From Chloroflexota bacterium (GTDB lineage: Bacteria > Chloroflexota > Dehalococcoidia > GIF9 > UBA5629): DNA of 5,445 nucleotides. The position numbers were made by a program, and so were the translations under genes. The stretch covers positions 956,686-962,130 of the forward strand of contig CP070642.1 in the NCBI GenBank assembly GCA_020354105.1, in the 5' to 3' direction. Positions 1 through 5,445 of the stretch are shown here, in pieces; the stretch's first letter is position 1; the number at the start of each line of letters is the position of its first letter. Under the pieces are notes generated by a model. That model did not search any database, was not told the origin of the DNA, and saw only the letters and a program-made list of their open reading frames with translations.

Positions 1-350
1 CCGATGCGTCCGCGCATGTCCTCAACAAAAGGCGCTATTTTGGGCTGCTCAGCGACAACGACGGCATCTATGTTTCCAACCTTAAAGCCTTTTGTCTTGA
101 GCATCTTATTGACCTCGTCCAGCAAAGCCAGGCTGGATATATCCTTATATCTGGGGTCCTCTGGTGGAAACTGTTTGCCGATATCTCGTAGCCCTGCGGC
201 ACCAAGTAGAGCATCAATTATAGCATGGGTCAACACGTCAGCATCGCTATGGCCGGAGAGGCCTTTATCAAACGGGACCTCCACTCCGCCTAGAATTTAT
301 TTGTGACCCGCCATAAGCTGATGTACATCATACCCAATTCCGACTCGCAT
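1..350 (-). pseudogene. ispF: 2-C-methyl-D-erythritol 2,4-cyclodiphosphate synthase, 5' part, interrupted by an in-frame stop (runs off the left edge)
   Basis: IspF converts CDP-methylerythritol 2-phosphate to methylerythritol cyclodiphosphate with release of CMP, in the cytosolic MEP pathway of isoprenoid synthesis. Translating from the ATG at 350 gives the family N terminus MRVGIGYDVHQL, with metal ligands D8 and H10. Codon 18 (297-299) is TAA. The same frame then continues with ILGGVEVPFDKGL, GHSDADV (H34, S35, D38), H42, and DIGKQFP around D56, up to the window edge. That is 116 of about 157 expected codons. The stop sits where relatives usually have a hydrophobic residue before ILGG, so one TTA-to-TAA change would explain it. 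No other damage is visible. A restart after the stop would lose D8 and H10, so it should not give an active enzyme. The gene starts 4 bases after the ispD stop, which implies co-transcription and coupling. Family identity is near certain. Whether it is a true pseudogene or a sequence error is open. Confidence 0.85.
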
Positions 351-354
351 CAGT

Positions 355-1023
355 CTACTTCTTCCTGACTACAAGTTCAGCCAGAGTCAAATCTTCAGGA
401 GTGGTTATCTTTATATTGTCATACGAACCCATATAAAGTTTCACCTCATATCCCAACTGCTCAACCATACTGGCATCGTCAGTAAAATCACCTTTTATCT
501 GCTCATGAGCTTTAGCTATTATATCAAAGCAGAAAATCTGAGGCGTCTGCACCGCCCATAATTCCTGACGATTGAGCGTTTCCCTGACCATCATGTCGCT
601 ACCGCCGAGCTTAACGGTGTCCTTAACCGGAACCGCCGCTACCGCTACACCTGTTGGTTGCGCCGCTTCCAGACCATCACGAATCAAGTCCACTGTCAGG
701 AAAGGACGAGCTCCATCATGAATGACCACCCAATCACATCCCTTCAGCTTATTGAGCCCCTGCCTGACAGAGTCCTGCCTTCGATTGCCACCGAGGCATA
801 TTTCCACCACCTTAGACCAGCCCCGTTCAGCAACCAATTTCCGTCCCAAATCCAGCGTGCTCTCATTCAAAACGATTACTATCTGGTCGACCAATTCGCA
901 GCTCTGGCAGACATCAACCGACCAGGCTAATAAAGGCTTTTCAGCAAGAGAAATAAAGACTTTATCCATTCCCATTCGCTGGCTGCTGCCAGCTCCAACG
1001 ATGACAATTCCTGTTTTAGACAT
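355..1023 (-). CDS. ispD: 2-C-methyl-D-erythritol 4-phosphate cytidylyltransferase (IspD)
   Basis: IspD joins CTP and methylerythritol 4-phosphate to give CDP-methylerythritol and pyrophosphate, the third MEP-pathway step, in the cytosol. The 222-residue product is full length for the stand-alone enzyme and has no sign of an IspF fusion. Visible family motifs in order are the nucleotide-binding loop GAGSSQRMG (10-18) with R16 and K21, GGNRRQDSVRQGL (78-90), HDGARP (102-107) with D103 and R106, KDTVK (134-138) with T136, AVQTPQ (157-162), TDDASMVE (181-188) and NIKITTPEDL (193-202) with K195. These match the E. coli residues R20, K27, D106, R109, T140 and K213. The loop starts G-A-G rather than the commoner A-A-G, a mild change. 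The ATG is preceded by GAAGGG at a 7-base distance. The first 8 bases overlap the end of radA (ATGTCTAA), and ispF follows 4 bases after the TAG stop, so an operon with translational coupling is likely. Confidence 0.96.
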   Translation of the reverse strand: MSKTGIVIVGAGSSQRMGMDKVFISLAEKPLLAWSVDVCQSCELVDQIVIVLNESTLDLGRKLVAERGWSKVVEICLGGNRRQDSVRQGLNKLKGCDWVVIHDGARPFLTVDLIRDGLEAAQPTGVAVAAVPVKDTVKLGGSDMMVRETLNRQELWAVQTPQIFCFDIIAKAHEQIKGDFTDDASMVEQLGYEVKLYMGSYDNIKITTPEDLTLAELVVRKK

Positions 1024-2431
1024 GCGGCTGCCCTTCAGTTGAATGTTCTGATTTTCTCGGGGGTCTTACAATGCCCAGCCTGAGAGCCTGTGCTACAGTG
1101 CCTGCTGTTAACAGCTCGATGCCTTTCACACTAGAAGAAAGTTTGGCCGAGGTTTCTGGAATCAGACATCGCTTAAAGCCCAATCTGGTTGCTTCAGCAA
1201 TACGTCTCTCCAGTTGAGGCACAGCCCTAAGCTCGCCACTGAGCCCTACCTCACCGAGGGCTACAAGCCCCTGGGTAACTTTGGCATCCCGGTGGCTGGA
1301 TGCAATTGCCAGCGCCATACCCAGGTCGGCAGCCGGCTCACCGATGCGCATACCACCGATAACATTGGTGATTATATCCTGATTGGAAAGATTTACTCCG
1401 GCTCGACGGCTAAGCACGGCAGCTATTAAAAGCAGCCGATTAAAATCGACGCCATTGGCAATGCGTCGCGGCGGACCGAAGCCGGTAAGGCTGGTCAAAG
1501 CCTGAATTTCCACCAGCAGAGGCCGACTTCCCTCAAATGTGGGCACCACAGCCGAACCAACTGCTCCATCTCGATGTGACACCAAAAAAGCTTCAGACGG
1601 ATTAGCTACCTCTATTAAACCTCCACCGCTCATCTCAAAAACGCCAACTTCATTGGTGGAGCCAAAACGGTTCTTGGTGCTTCTTAATATCCGGTAGCTG
1701 CTGAAGGTTTCACCCTCGAGATAAAGGACCACATCAACTATGTGCTCTAACACCCTGGGACCAGCAATAGCCCCATCCTTGGTTACATGTCCAGTTATAA
1801 GAACCGGAACCCCTGCCCGTTTCGCCCATCGCATAAGCCTCAAAGTGCATTCTCGTATTTGGCCACCACTGCCCGGCGTTCCAGTTAACGCCTCTATGTA
1901 GACAGTCTGAATAGAATCGACAACCACCAGATTTGGAGACAATTCTCCCAGGCGTGCCAGTATAGCTTCCAGATTAGTCTCGGGAAGAATATAAAGTCTG
2001 TCACCACCTACCCCAAGGCGTTCCGACCTCAACTTAATCTGCTGGGCTGACTCCTCACCGGAAACGTATACTACCGTACCTCCCCGCTCAGCCAGCGCTG
2101 ATGAAGTCTGAAGCAACAGGGTAGACTTCCCAATACCTGGGTCACCGCCAACGAGAACCAAAGAGCCGGTAACCAGCCCCCCACCCAGGACCCGATTAAA
2201 CTCAGTAAAAGGGAAACTCAGACGGGGATATGCCTCAGTTTTCAGCTTGGAAAGTTCACTGGGAGCATTCTCTTCAGAATAAAGCCAAGTAGCTGTCTGA
2301 CTGGAGACGGTGACAACGGTTTCTACGAAGCTATTCCACTCCTGGCAACCAGGACAACGTCCTAACCACTTAGGGCTTTCTTTGCCGCACTGCTGGCAGA
2401 CAAAGACAGCTTTGGACTTAGGTTTAGTCAA
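1016..2431 (-). CDS. radA: DNA repair and recombination ATPase RadA (Sms)
   Basis: RadA is a RecA-like, DnaB-like motor that helps branch migration and processing of recombination intermediates during repair. The 471 residues match the usual length and carry all parts of the family. There is an N-terminal C4 zinc finger (C12, C15, C26, C29), Walker A GGDPGIGKST (95-104), a GEES segment (125-128), and Walker B ending at D172 (LVVVDSIQT, 168-176). GHVTKDG lies at 214-220 and the diagnostic KNRFG motif at 253-257. A C-terminal Lon-protease-like domain spans about 290-455, including GEVGLSGELRAV (393-404). The start is TTG at 2431: an in-frame TGA at 2444-2446 excludes a longer form, and a GAGGGG Shine-Dalgarno lies 8 bases upstream. 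It follows clpC, as in many bacteria, but an intrinsic terminator lies between them. I see no convincing promoter in the short gap, so it may depend on readthrough or on a promoter inside clpC. The TAA stop overlaps the ispD start. Confidence 0.97.
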   Translation of the reverse strand: MTKPKSKAVFVCQQCGKESPKWLGRCPGCQEWNSFVETVVTVSSQTATWLYSEENAPSELSKLKTEAYPRLSFPFTEFNRVLGGGLVTGSLVLVGGDPGIGKSTLLLQTSSALAERGGTVVYVSGEESAQQIKLRSERLGVGGDRLYILPETNLEAILARLGELSPNLVVVDSIQTVYIEALTGTPGSGGQIRECTLRLMRWAKRAGVPVLITGHVTKDGAIAGPRVLEHIVDVVLYLEGETFSSYRILRSTKNRFGSTNEVGVFEMSGGGLIEVANPSEAFLVSHRDGAVGSAVVPTFEGSRPLLVEIQALTSLTGFGPPRRIANGVDFNRLLLIAAVLSRRAGVNLSNQDIITNVIGGMRIGEPAADLGMALAIASSHRDAKVTQGLVALGEVGLSGELRAVPQLERRIAEATRLGFKRCLIPETSAKLSSSVKGIELLTAGTVAQALRLGIVRPPRKSEHSTEGQPHV

Positions 2432-2439
2432 ATTATCAA

Positions 2440-2445
2440 CCCCTC
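2440..2445 (-). promoter_or_regulatory. Shine-Dalgarno of radA that supports a TTG start
   Basis: On the minus strand GAGGGG lies 8 bases before the TTG at 2431. The site overlaps the first bases of an in-frame TGA (2444-2446) that blocks any upstream start, and no ATG or GTG start exists between the stop and the zinc finger. Together these fix the unusual start codon. Confidence 0.8.
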
Positions 2446-2481
2446 AATCAATGCCAAAACCGCCGAGCAAAAGATTTGAGT

Positions 2482-2520
2482 ATTAAAAAGGGCGGGGATT
2501 CATAATGCTCAGTCCCGCCC
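2482..2520 (-). terminator. Rho-independent terminator of clpC
   Basis: On the minus strand a GC-rich stem, GGGCGGG (2520-2514) against CCCGCCC (2496-2490), encloses a loop whose edges can add a few more pairs. It is followed at once by a T-run, TTTTTAATA. It lies about 40 bases after the clpC stop. The plus-strand reading lacks a T-tract, so it works in one direction only, ending clpC transcripts. It implies that radA-ispD-ispF is at least partly a separate transcription unit. Confidence 0.9.
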
Positions 2521-2560
2521 TAAGTAGAATCAGACTATAGAGAAGCTAGGATTACGCGCT

Positions 2561-5044
2561 TCAATTCAGTTCTTGTGTTGCCCCCTCCCCTGATAAGGCT
2601 GCAGCGGCGGCTCGAATTACAATCTTCTCACCGTCATAGTCTACCTTCAAAGTATCACCGGGGCTGAACTCACCACGAAGTAGAGCTTCGGAAAGTTTAT
2701 CCTCAACCTCATTTTGAATCACGCGGCGCAGAGGCCGTGCCCCAAAAGTCGGGTCGTAGCCTTTTTCGCCCAGAAAATCACGGGCGGCGTCTGTGATTTC
2801 CAGTTTCAGATTCTTCTCGCCTACAGACTTAGCCACCTGACTGAGCATAAGGTCGACAATCTGGCGGATTTGCTCCTTACTCAGAGAGTGGAAAACGACC
2901 ACTTCATCGATGCGATTCAGAAACTCAGGGAGAAAGGTCGTCTTCAACTCAGCAAGGACTTTCTCCTTCATTTTCCCGTATTCATTCTGGCGATTCTTTT
3001 CTTCATCGGCCCGAGCGGCAAAACCGATGCTCATAACGCCTTTTATATGTTTGGCGCCCGCATTGCTGGTCATAACCACTATGCTGTTACGAAAATCAAC
3101 CCGGCGCCCTTTAGCATCAGTCAGATGACCATCATCAAAAATCTGAAGCAGTATATTGAAGACATCATGATGTGCCTTTTCAATTTCGTCGAGCAATATC
3201 ACGCAATATGGCTTTCGCCTCACCGCCTCGGTCAGTTGCCCTCCCTCATCATAGCCTACATATCCGGGAGGAGCACCCACCAGGCGAGCCACGGTGTGTT
3301 TCTCCATAAACTCAGACATATCGAGCCTGACCATGGCATCTTCACTGCCGAACATGAACTCGGCTAAAGCCCTTACCAGCTCAGTTTTACCCACACCGGT
3401 TGGCCCCAGGAAGATGAAGCTGCCGATGGGATGGCGAGGCTCCTTTAAGCCGGCTCGTGCACGCCTTACCGCCTTGGACACAACATTTATAGCCTCATCC
3501 TGACCTATAATGCGCGTATGTATAGAATCTTCCATCTGCAGCAGACGGCTGGTTTCATCCGTGGTCATGCGAACTACAGGAACCCCTGTCCACATGCTGA
3601 CTACCTCAGCGATATCTTCCTCGGTAACAACCGGCTTTTCCTGTTGCTGATCCGCCTGCCACTTCTGTTCCATGGCACTGATTTTATCTACCAGCTGAAC
3701 CTCACGGTCACGCAGCTCAGCGGCATACTCATACTCTTTGGAAGAAATTGCTGTCTCTTTGTCCCTGCGTACAGTCTCCAGAGCATGTCTGGCTTCAGTC
3801 AAACCGAAAGGCACGCCACCTCGCATAATACGAACGCGAGATGATGCCTCATCCATCAAATCAATAGCCTTGTCGGGCAAGAATCGGTCAGGTATATATT
3901 TAGCCGCTAAAGAAGACGCAGCTTGCAAAGACTCATCGCTTATCTCCAATTTGTGATGCTCTTCGTATCGTGCCTTAATGCCGCGCAGTATCTCCAGAGT
4001 CTGCTCCACAGTAGGCTCAGCCACCGTAACCGGCTGAAAACGACGCTCCAGAGCAGAGTCCTTTTCAATGTATTTACGATAATCGTCCAGCGTGGTAGCA
4101 CCAATGCACTGAAGTTCGCCACGTGACAGCGACGGCTTCAAAATATTCGAAGCATCAACAGCACCTTCGGCAGCGCCAGCACCGACAATAGTATGTAATT
4201 CATCAACAAAAATCACACAATTGCCAGCGCTTTTTATCTCGTCGATGACCTTTTTCAGTCTTTCCTCAAACTCGCCGCGATATTTCGTGCCAGCTACCAG
4301 CGAACCTATATCAAGAGTCACCAGTCGCTTACCCTGCAGCGTCTCAGGGACTTCACCGGCAACAATTCGATGCGCCAGACCTTCAACAATCGCCGTTTTC
4401 CCAACACCCGGTTCACCCACAAGTGCCGGATTATTTTTTGTGCGACGGCTAAGTATCTGTATAACTCGCTCAATCTCTTTGCTACGGTTAACAATGGGAT
4501 CAAGCTTTCCAGCCCGAGCTGCATTGGTCAGGTCAATTCCAAGCTGATCTAAGACTGGTGTCCGCCCAGGCCCGCGGGAAACAGCCCGAGGCTGTGGTGC
4601 ACTCTGACTTAGAACACTGTTTATCTCAGCTTGAGCTTTATCGAAAGTGATACCGAAGCTCTCCAAAACACCAACAGCCGCACCTTCGCGGTCACGCAGG
4701 AGACCTAACAGGAGATGCTCTGTGCCTATATAGCTATGGTTCAAGCGGCGGGCCTCATCAACCGCAAGTTCAATCACTCTTTTGGCTCTGGGAGTAAGCC
4801 CCACTTCGCCAATTGCCGACCTCTCCCCCCGCCCCACCACGAACTCCACGGCAGCCCGTATCTTATTCGGAAGCACGCCCATATTAGCCAGGACTTTACT
4901 GGCTACACTATCTTCTTCGGCTATCAAACCCAGTAATATGTGTTCAGTATCAATGTAATTGTGTCCGAAACGTTGTGCTTCCTCCTGGGCACGTGTCAGG
5001 GCTCGACGAGCTCTCTCTGAAAATTTCTCAAACCTACTGGCCAT
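2561..5044 (-). CDS. clpC: ATP-dependent Clp protease ATP-binding subunit ClpC (Hsp100 unfoldase)
   Basis: ClpC is a hexameric cytosolic AAA+ unfoldase that threads proteins into the ClpP peptidase for quality control and regulated proteolysis. The 827-residue product is complete. Two Clp-N repeats span about 3-145. AAA+ module D1 has Walker A GEPGVGKT (210-217), pore-loop Y255, Walker B with D281-E282, and an arginine-finger pair in LERRF (332-336). A middle region includes a UVR-like helix pair at about 426-455, which marks ClpC rather than ClpA or ClpB. Module D2 has GPTGVGKT (547-554), pore motif GYVG (594-597), Walker B D619-E620, sensor-1 N661, FLNRIDE (708-714) and sensor-2 GARPLRR (768-774). 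IGF at 673-675 is the expected ClpP-docking loop. The ATG follows two AAGGA repeats, the nearer 5 bases upstream. A consensus promoter lies upstream and a terminator downstream, so it is probably monocistronic. No ctsR, mcsA or mcsB is adjacent, unlike in Firmicutes. Confidence 0.98.
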   Translation of the reverse strand: MASRFEKFSERARRALTRAQEEAQRFGHNYIDTEHILLGLIAEEDSVASKVLANMGVLPNKIRAAVEFVVGRGERSAIGEVGLTPRAKRVIELAVDEARRLNHSYIGTEHLLLGLLRDREGAAVGVLESFGITFDKAQAEINSVLSQSAPQPRAVSRGPGRTPVLDQLGIDLTNAARAGKLDPIVNRSKEIERVIQILSRRTKNNPALVGEPGVGKTAIVEGLAHRIVAGEVPETLQGKRLVTLDIGSLVAGTKYRGEFEERLKKVIDEIKSAGNCVIFVDELHTIVGAGAAEGAVDASNILKPSLSRGELQCIGATTLDDYRKYIEKDSALERRFQPVTVAEPTVEQTLEILRGIKARYEEHHKLEISDESLQAASSLAAKYIPDRFLPDKAIDLMDEASSRVRIMRGGVPFGLTEARHALETVRRDKETAISSKEYEYAAELRDREVQLVDKISAMEQKWQADQQQEKPVVTEEDIAEVVSMWTGVPVVRMTTDETSRLLQMEDSIHTRIIGQDEAINVVSKAVRRARAGLKEPRHPIGSFIFLGPTGVGKTELVRALAEFMFGSEDAMVRLDMSEFMEKHTVARLVGAPPGYVGYDEGGQLTEAVRRKPYCVILLDEIEKAHHDVFNILLQIFDDGHLTDAKGRRVDFRNSIVVMTSNAGAKHIKGVMSIGFAARADEEKNRQNEYGKMKEKVLAELKTTFLPEFLNRIDEVVVFHSLSKEQIRQIVDLMLSQVAKSVGEKNLKLEITDAARDFLGEKGYDPTFGARPLRRVIQNEVEDKLSEALLRGEFSPGDTLKVDYDGEKIVIRAAAAALSGEGATQELN

Positions 5045-5049
5045 ATGGA

Positions 5050-5060
5050 TCCTTGTCCTT
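5050..5060 (-). promoter_or_regulatory. Tandem Shine-Dalgarno sequences before clpC
   Basis: On the minus strand AAGGA occurs twice (5060-5056 and 5054-5050), the nearer 5 bases before the clpC ATG. It supports the chosen start and suggests efficient initiation. Confidence 0.6.
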
Positions 5061-5101
5061 AATGTCTCTTTCTGTTCGTTAAATAGATACCGCTAATTAG
5101 A

Positions 5102-5130
5102 ATTATAAGGTGTTTACTTAGAAGTGTCAA
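5102..5130 (-). promoter_or_regulatory. Consensus housekeeping-sigma promoter of clpC
   Basis: The minus strand reads TTGACA (5130-5125), a 17-base spacer, then TATAAT (5107-5102), which matches the SigA/sigma-70 consensus at all 12 positions. Transcription should start near 5094-5095, giving a leader of about 50 bases before clpC. The start region holds the 8-base palindrome CTAATTAG (5093-5100). I found no CIRCE element (TTAGCACTC-N9-GAGTGCTAA) and no tandem CtsR heptads, so heat-shock control is not evident from the DNA. Confidence 0.88.
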
Positions 5131-5199
5131 AGCTTTGGAAACTTAGGATACTGTGTAGCGCAGAGATAATTTCTGACTTCAAGAAATCTAGATAAACCC

Positions 5200-5315
5200 C
5201 CTGGCAGTGGCATATTTTCCCAAAGAGTTGCCCCCCTAGTATCGTCTGCGCTGAGGCGTTTCACTTCCGTGTTCGGGATGGGAACGGGTGGTTCCACCTC
5301 GCTCTAACCACCAGA
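5200..5315 (-). rRNA. rrf: 5S ribosomal RNA
   Basis: The minus strand holds a complete 5S rRNA of about 116 bases. The conserved loop-C segment reads CATCCCGAACACGGAAGTGA (about 5272-5253). The terminal helix I forms from CTGGTGGT (from 5314) and the 3' end CCACTGCCAG (ending at 5201), and it can extend a few pairs outward, so each end is uncertain by about 4 bases. 5S is the small RNA of the large ribosomal subunit. It normally follows 23S, but no 23S 3' end is recognisable upstream within the window, and a strong promoter lies immediately upstream. clpC lies downstream with its own promoter. No clear intrinsic terminator follows the gene. Confidence 0.95.
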
Positions 5316-5332
5316 GGATAAAATCTGGAGAC

Positions 5333-5361
5333 AATATACAGCTAAAAATAGCTTTTGTCAA
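5333..5361 (-). promoter_or_regulatory. Dedicated promoter of the 5S rRNA gene
   Basis: The minus strand has TTGACA (5361-5356), a 17-base spacer and TATATT (5338-5333), 11 of 12 consensus positions with ideal spacing. The predicted start near 5326 is only about 10 bases before the mature 5S 5' end. This points to a 5S gene transcribed on its own. The spacer contains a small AT-rich inverted repeat (AGCTA/TAGCT, 5340-5353), which may be chance. Confidence 0.8.
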
Positions 5362-5372
5362 ATAAGGTACCG

Positions 5373-5420
5373 CGGACTTGACGACAATATCCGTCGATGC
5401 TATTCTTAAGTCTGAGTCCG
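5373..5420. repeat. Inverted repeat CGGACT...AGTCCG spanning the divergent promoter
   Basis: CGGACT (5373-5378) and AGTCCG (5415-5420) are exact inverted copies. They bracket the plus-strand promoter and its predicted start. A second pair, GACG (5380-5383) and CGTC (5392-5395), is nested in the spacer. It could be an operator or an RNA fold, but short arms this far apart can arise by chance. Confidence 0.3.
5378..5406 (+). promoter_or_regulatory. Divergent plus-strand promoter
   Basis: TTGACG (5378-5383), a 17-base spacer and TATTCT (5401-5406) match 10 of 12 sigma-70 consensus positions. The -35 box is 16 bases from that of the oppositely directed 5S promoter. The predicted start near 5413 leaves a leader of about 29 bases before the ATG at 5442. 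The position, spacing and following ribosome-binding site support each other. Confidence 0.65.
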
Positions 5421-5441
5421 ACGTTTTAAGCGAGGTGTAAA

Positions 5442-5445
5442 ATGC
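5442..5445 (+). CDS. Probable start of a divergent gene cut by the window edge
   Basis: An ATG at 5442 is preceded by GAGGTG (5432-5437), a good Shine-Dalgarno at normal distance, and by a plausible promoter at 5378-5406. Only the start codon and one further base are inside the window, so the product cannot be named. The call rests on this upstream context alone. Confidence 0.4.

Noticed and set aside
297..299. Recoding of the ispF stop as selenocysteine or pyrrolysine
   Set aside because: The codon is TAA, which serves neither residue, and no special RNA structure is evident right after it. The family has an ordinary hydrophobic residue there.
4..306. A 100-codon open frame on the plus strand at the left end
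   Set aside because: It is antisense to ispF, whose minus-strand frame is clearly conserved on both sides of its stop. The low-complexity Ser-rich product has no recognisable domain.
658..1042. Two overlapping plus-strand frames (658-930 and 722-1042)
   Set aside because: Both are antisense to ispD, overlap each other in different frames and have no good start signals or recognisable motifs.
2714..3367. A 217-codon open frame on the plus strand, inside clpC
   Set aside because: It is fully antisense to highly conserved ClpC D2 sequence. Its translation shows no family pattern, so it is a shadow of biased codon use in clpC.
5164..5189. Possible terminator after 5S, with stem ATTTCT/AGAAAT
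   Set aside because: The stem is only about 6 AT-rich pairs and is not followed by a proper T-tract on the minus strand. It is too weak to call.
5340..5357. Plus-strand hairpin AGCTA/TAGCT followed by TTTT
   Set aside because: Five mostly AT pairs are weak, the sequence sits in the spacer of the 5S promoter, and no plus-strand gene ends here.
5362..5445. Possible 23S rRNA 3' end upstream of 5S on the minus strand
   Set aside because: None of the conserved terminal 23S segments is recognisable, and the stretch instead reads as a plus-strand promoter with a ribosome-binding site and start codon.
1..5445. CRISPR arrays, insertion sequences, tRNA genes, phage or defence genes
   Set aside because: No repeated spacer pattern, transposase-like frame, terminal repeats or tRNA cloverleaf was seen. 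The window is almost filled by housekeeping genes.

Overview
The window carries a compact bacterial housekeeping block. Every identified gene lies on the minus strand, so transcription runs from the right end to the left. In transcription order it holds a 5S rRNA gene, clpC (Hsp100/Clp unfoldase), radA (recombination ATPase), ispD and the start of ispF (two MEP-pathway enzymes of isoprenoid synthesis). The order clpC-radA-...-ispD-ispF is a known bacterial arrangement. In Bacillus the equivalent cluster is ctsR-mcsA-mcsB-clpC-radA-disA-yacL-ispD-ispF. Here ctsR/mcsAB are absent upstream of clpC, and disA/yacL are absent between radA and ispD. From memory of gene order and protein character, this short version with a nearby 5S gene fits Dehalococcoidia (Chloroflexota), but that is inference and was not tested by a search.

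Right end (5045-5445): the 5S gene has its own strong SigA-type promoter (TTGACA-17-TATATT) starting close to the mature 5' end, and no 23S 3' end is recognisable next to it. Back to back with that promoter is a plus-strand promoter (TTGACG-17-TATTCT), followed by a Shine-Dalgarno sequence and an ATG at 5442, so a divergent gene probably begins just as the window ends. The gap between 5S and clpC holds a perfect consensus promoter (TTGACA-17-TATAAT) for clpC, with no CIRCE or CtsR-like operator visible.

Middle (2432-5044): clpC is intact and complete, with two Clp-N repeats, two AAA+ modules, a UVR-type middle region and a ClpP-docking IGF loop. It is followed by a clear intrinsic terminator, which separates it from radA.

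Left part (1-2431): radA begins at a TTG codon behind a strong Shine-Dalgarno sequence. It overlaps ispD by 8 bases, and ispD is followed 4 bases later by ispF, so the three are probably co-transcribed and translationally coupled. IspD makes CDP-methylerythritol and IspF acts two steps later to form the cyclodiphosphate.

The most unusual point is ispF. Its frame is well conserved on both sides but carries an in-frame TAA at codon 18, just after the metal-binding DxH motif. This is either a real nonsense mutation in a normally essential gene or a base error in the assembly. No novel defence, mobile or CRISPR-like system is visible.
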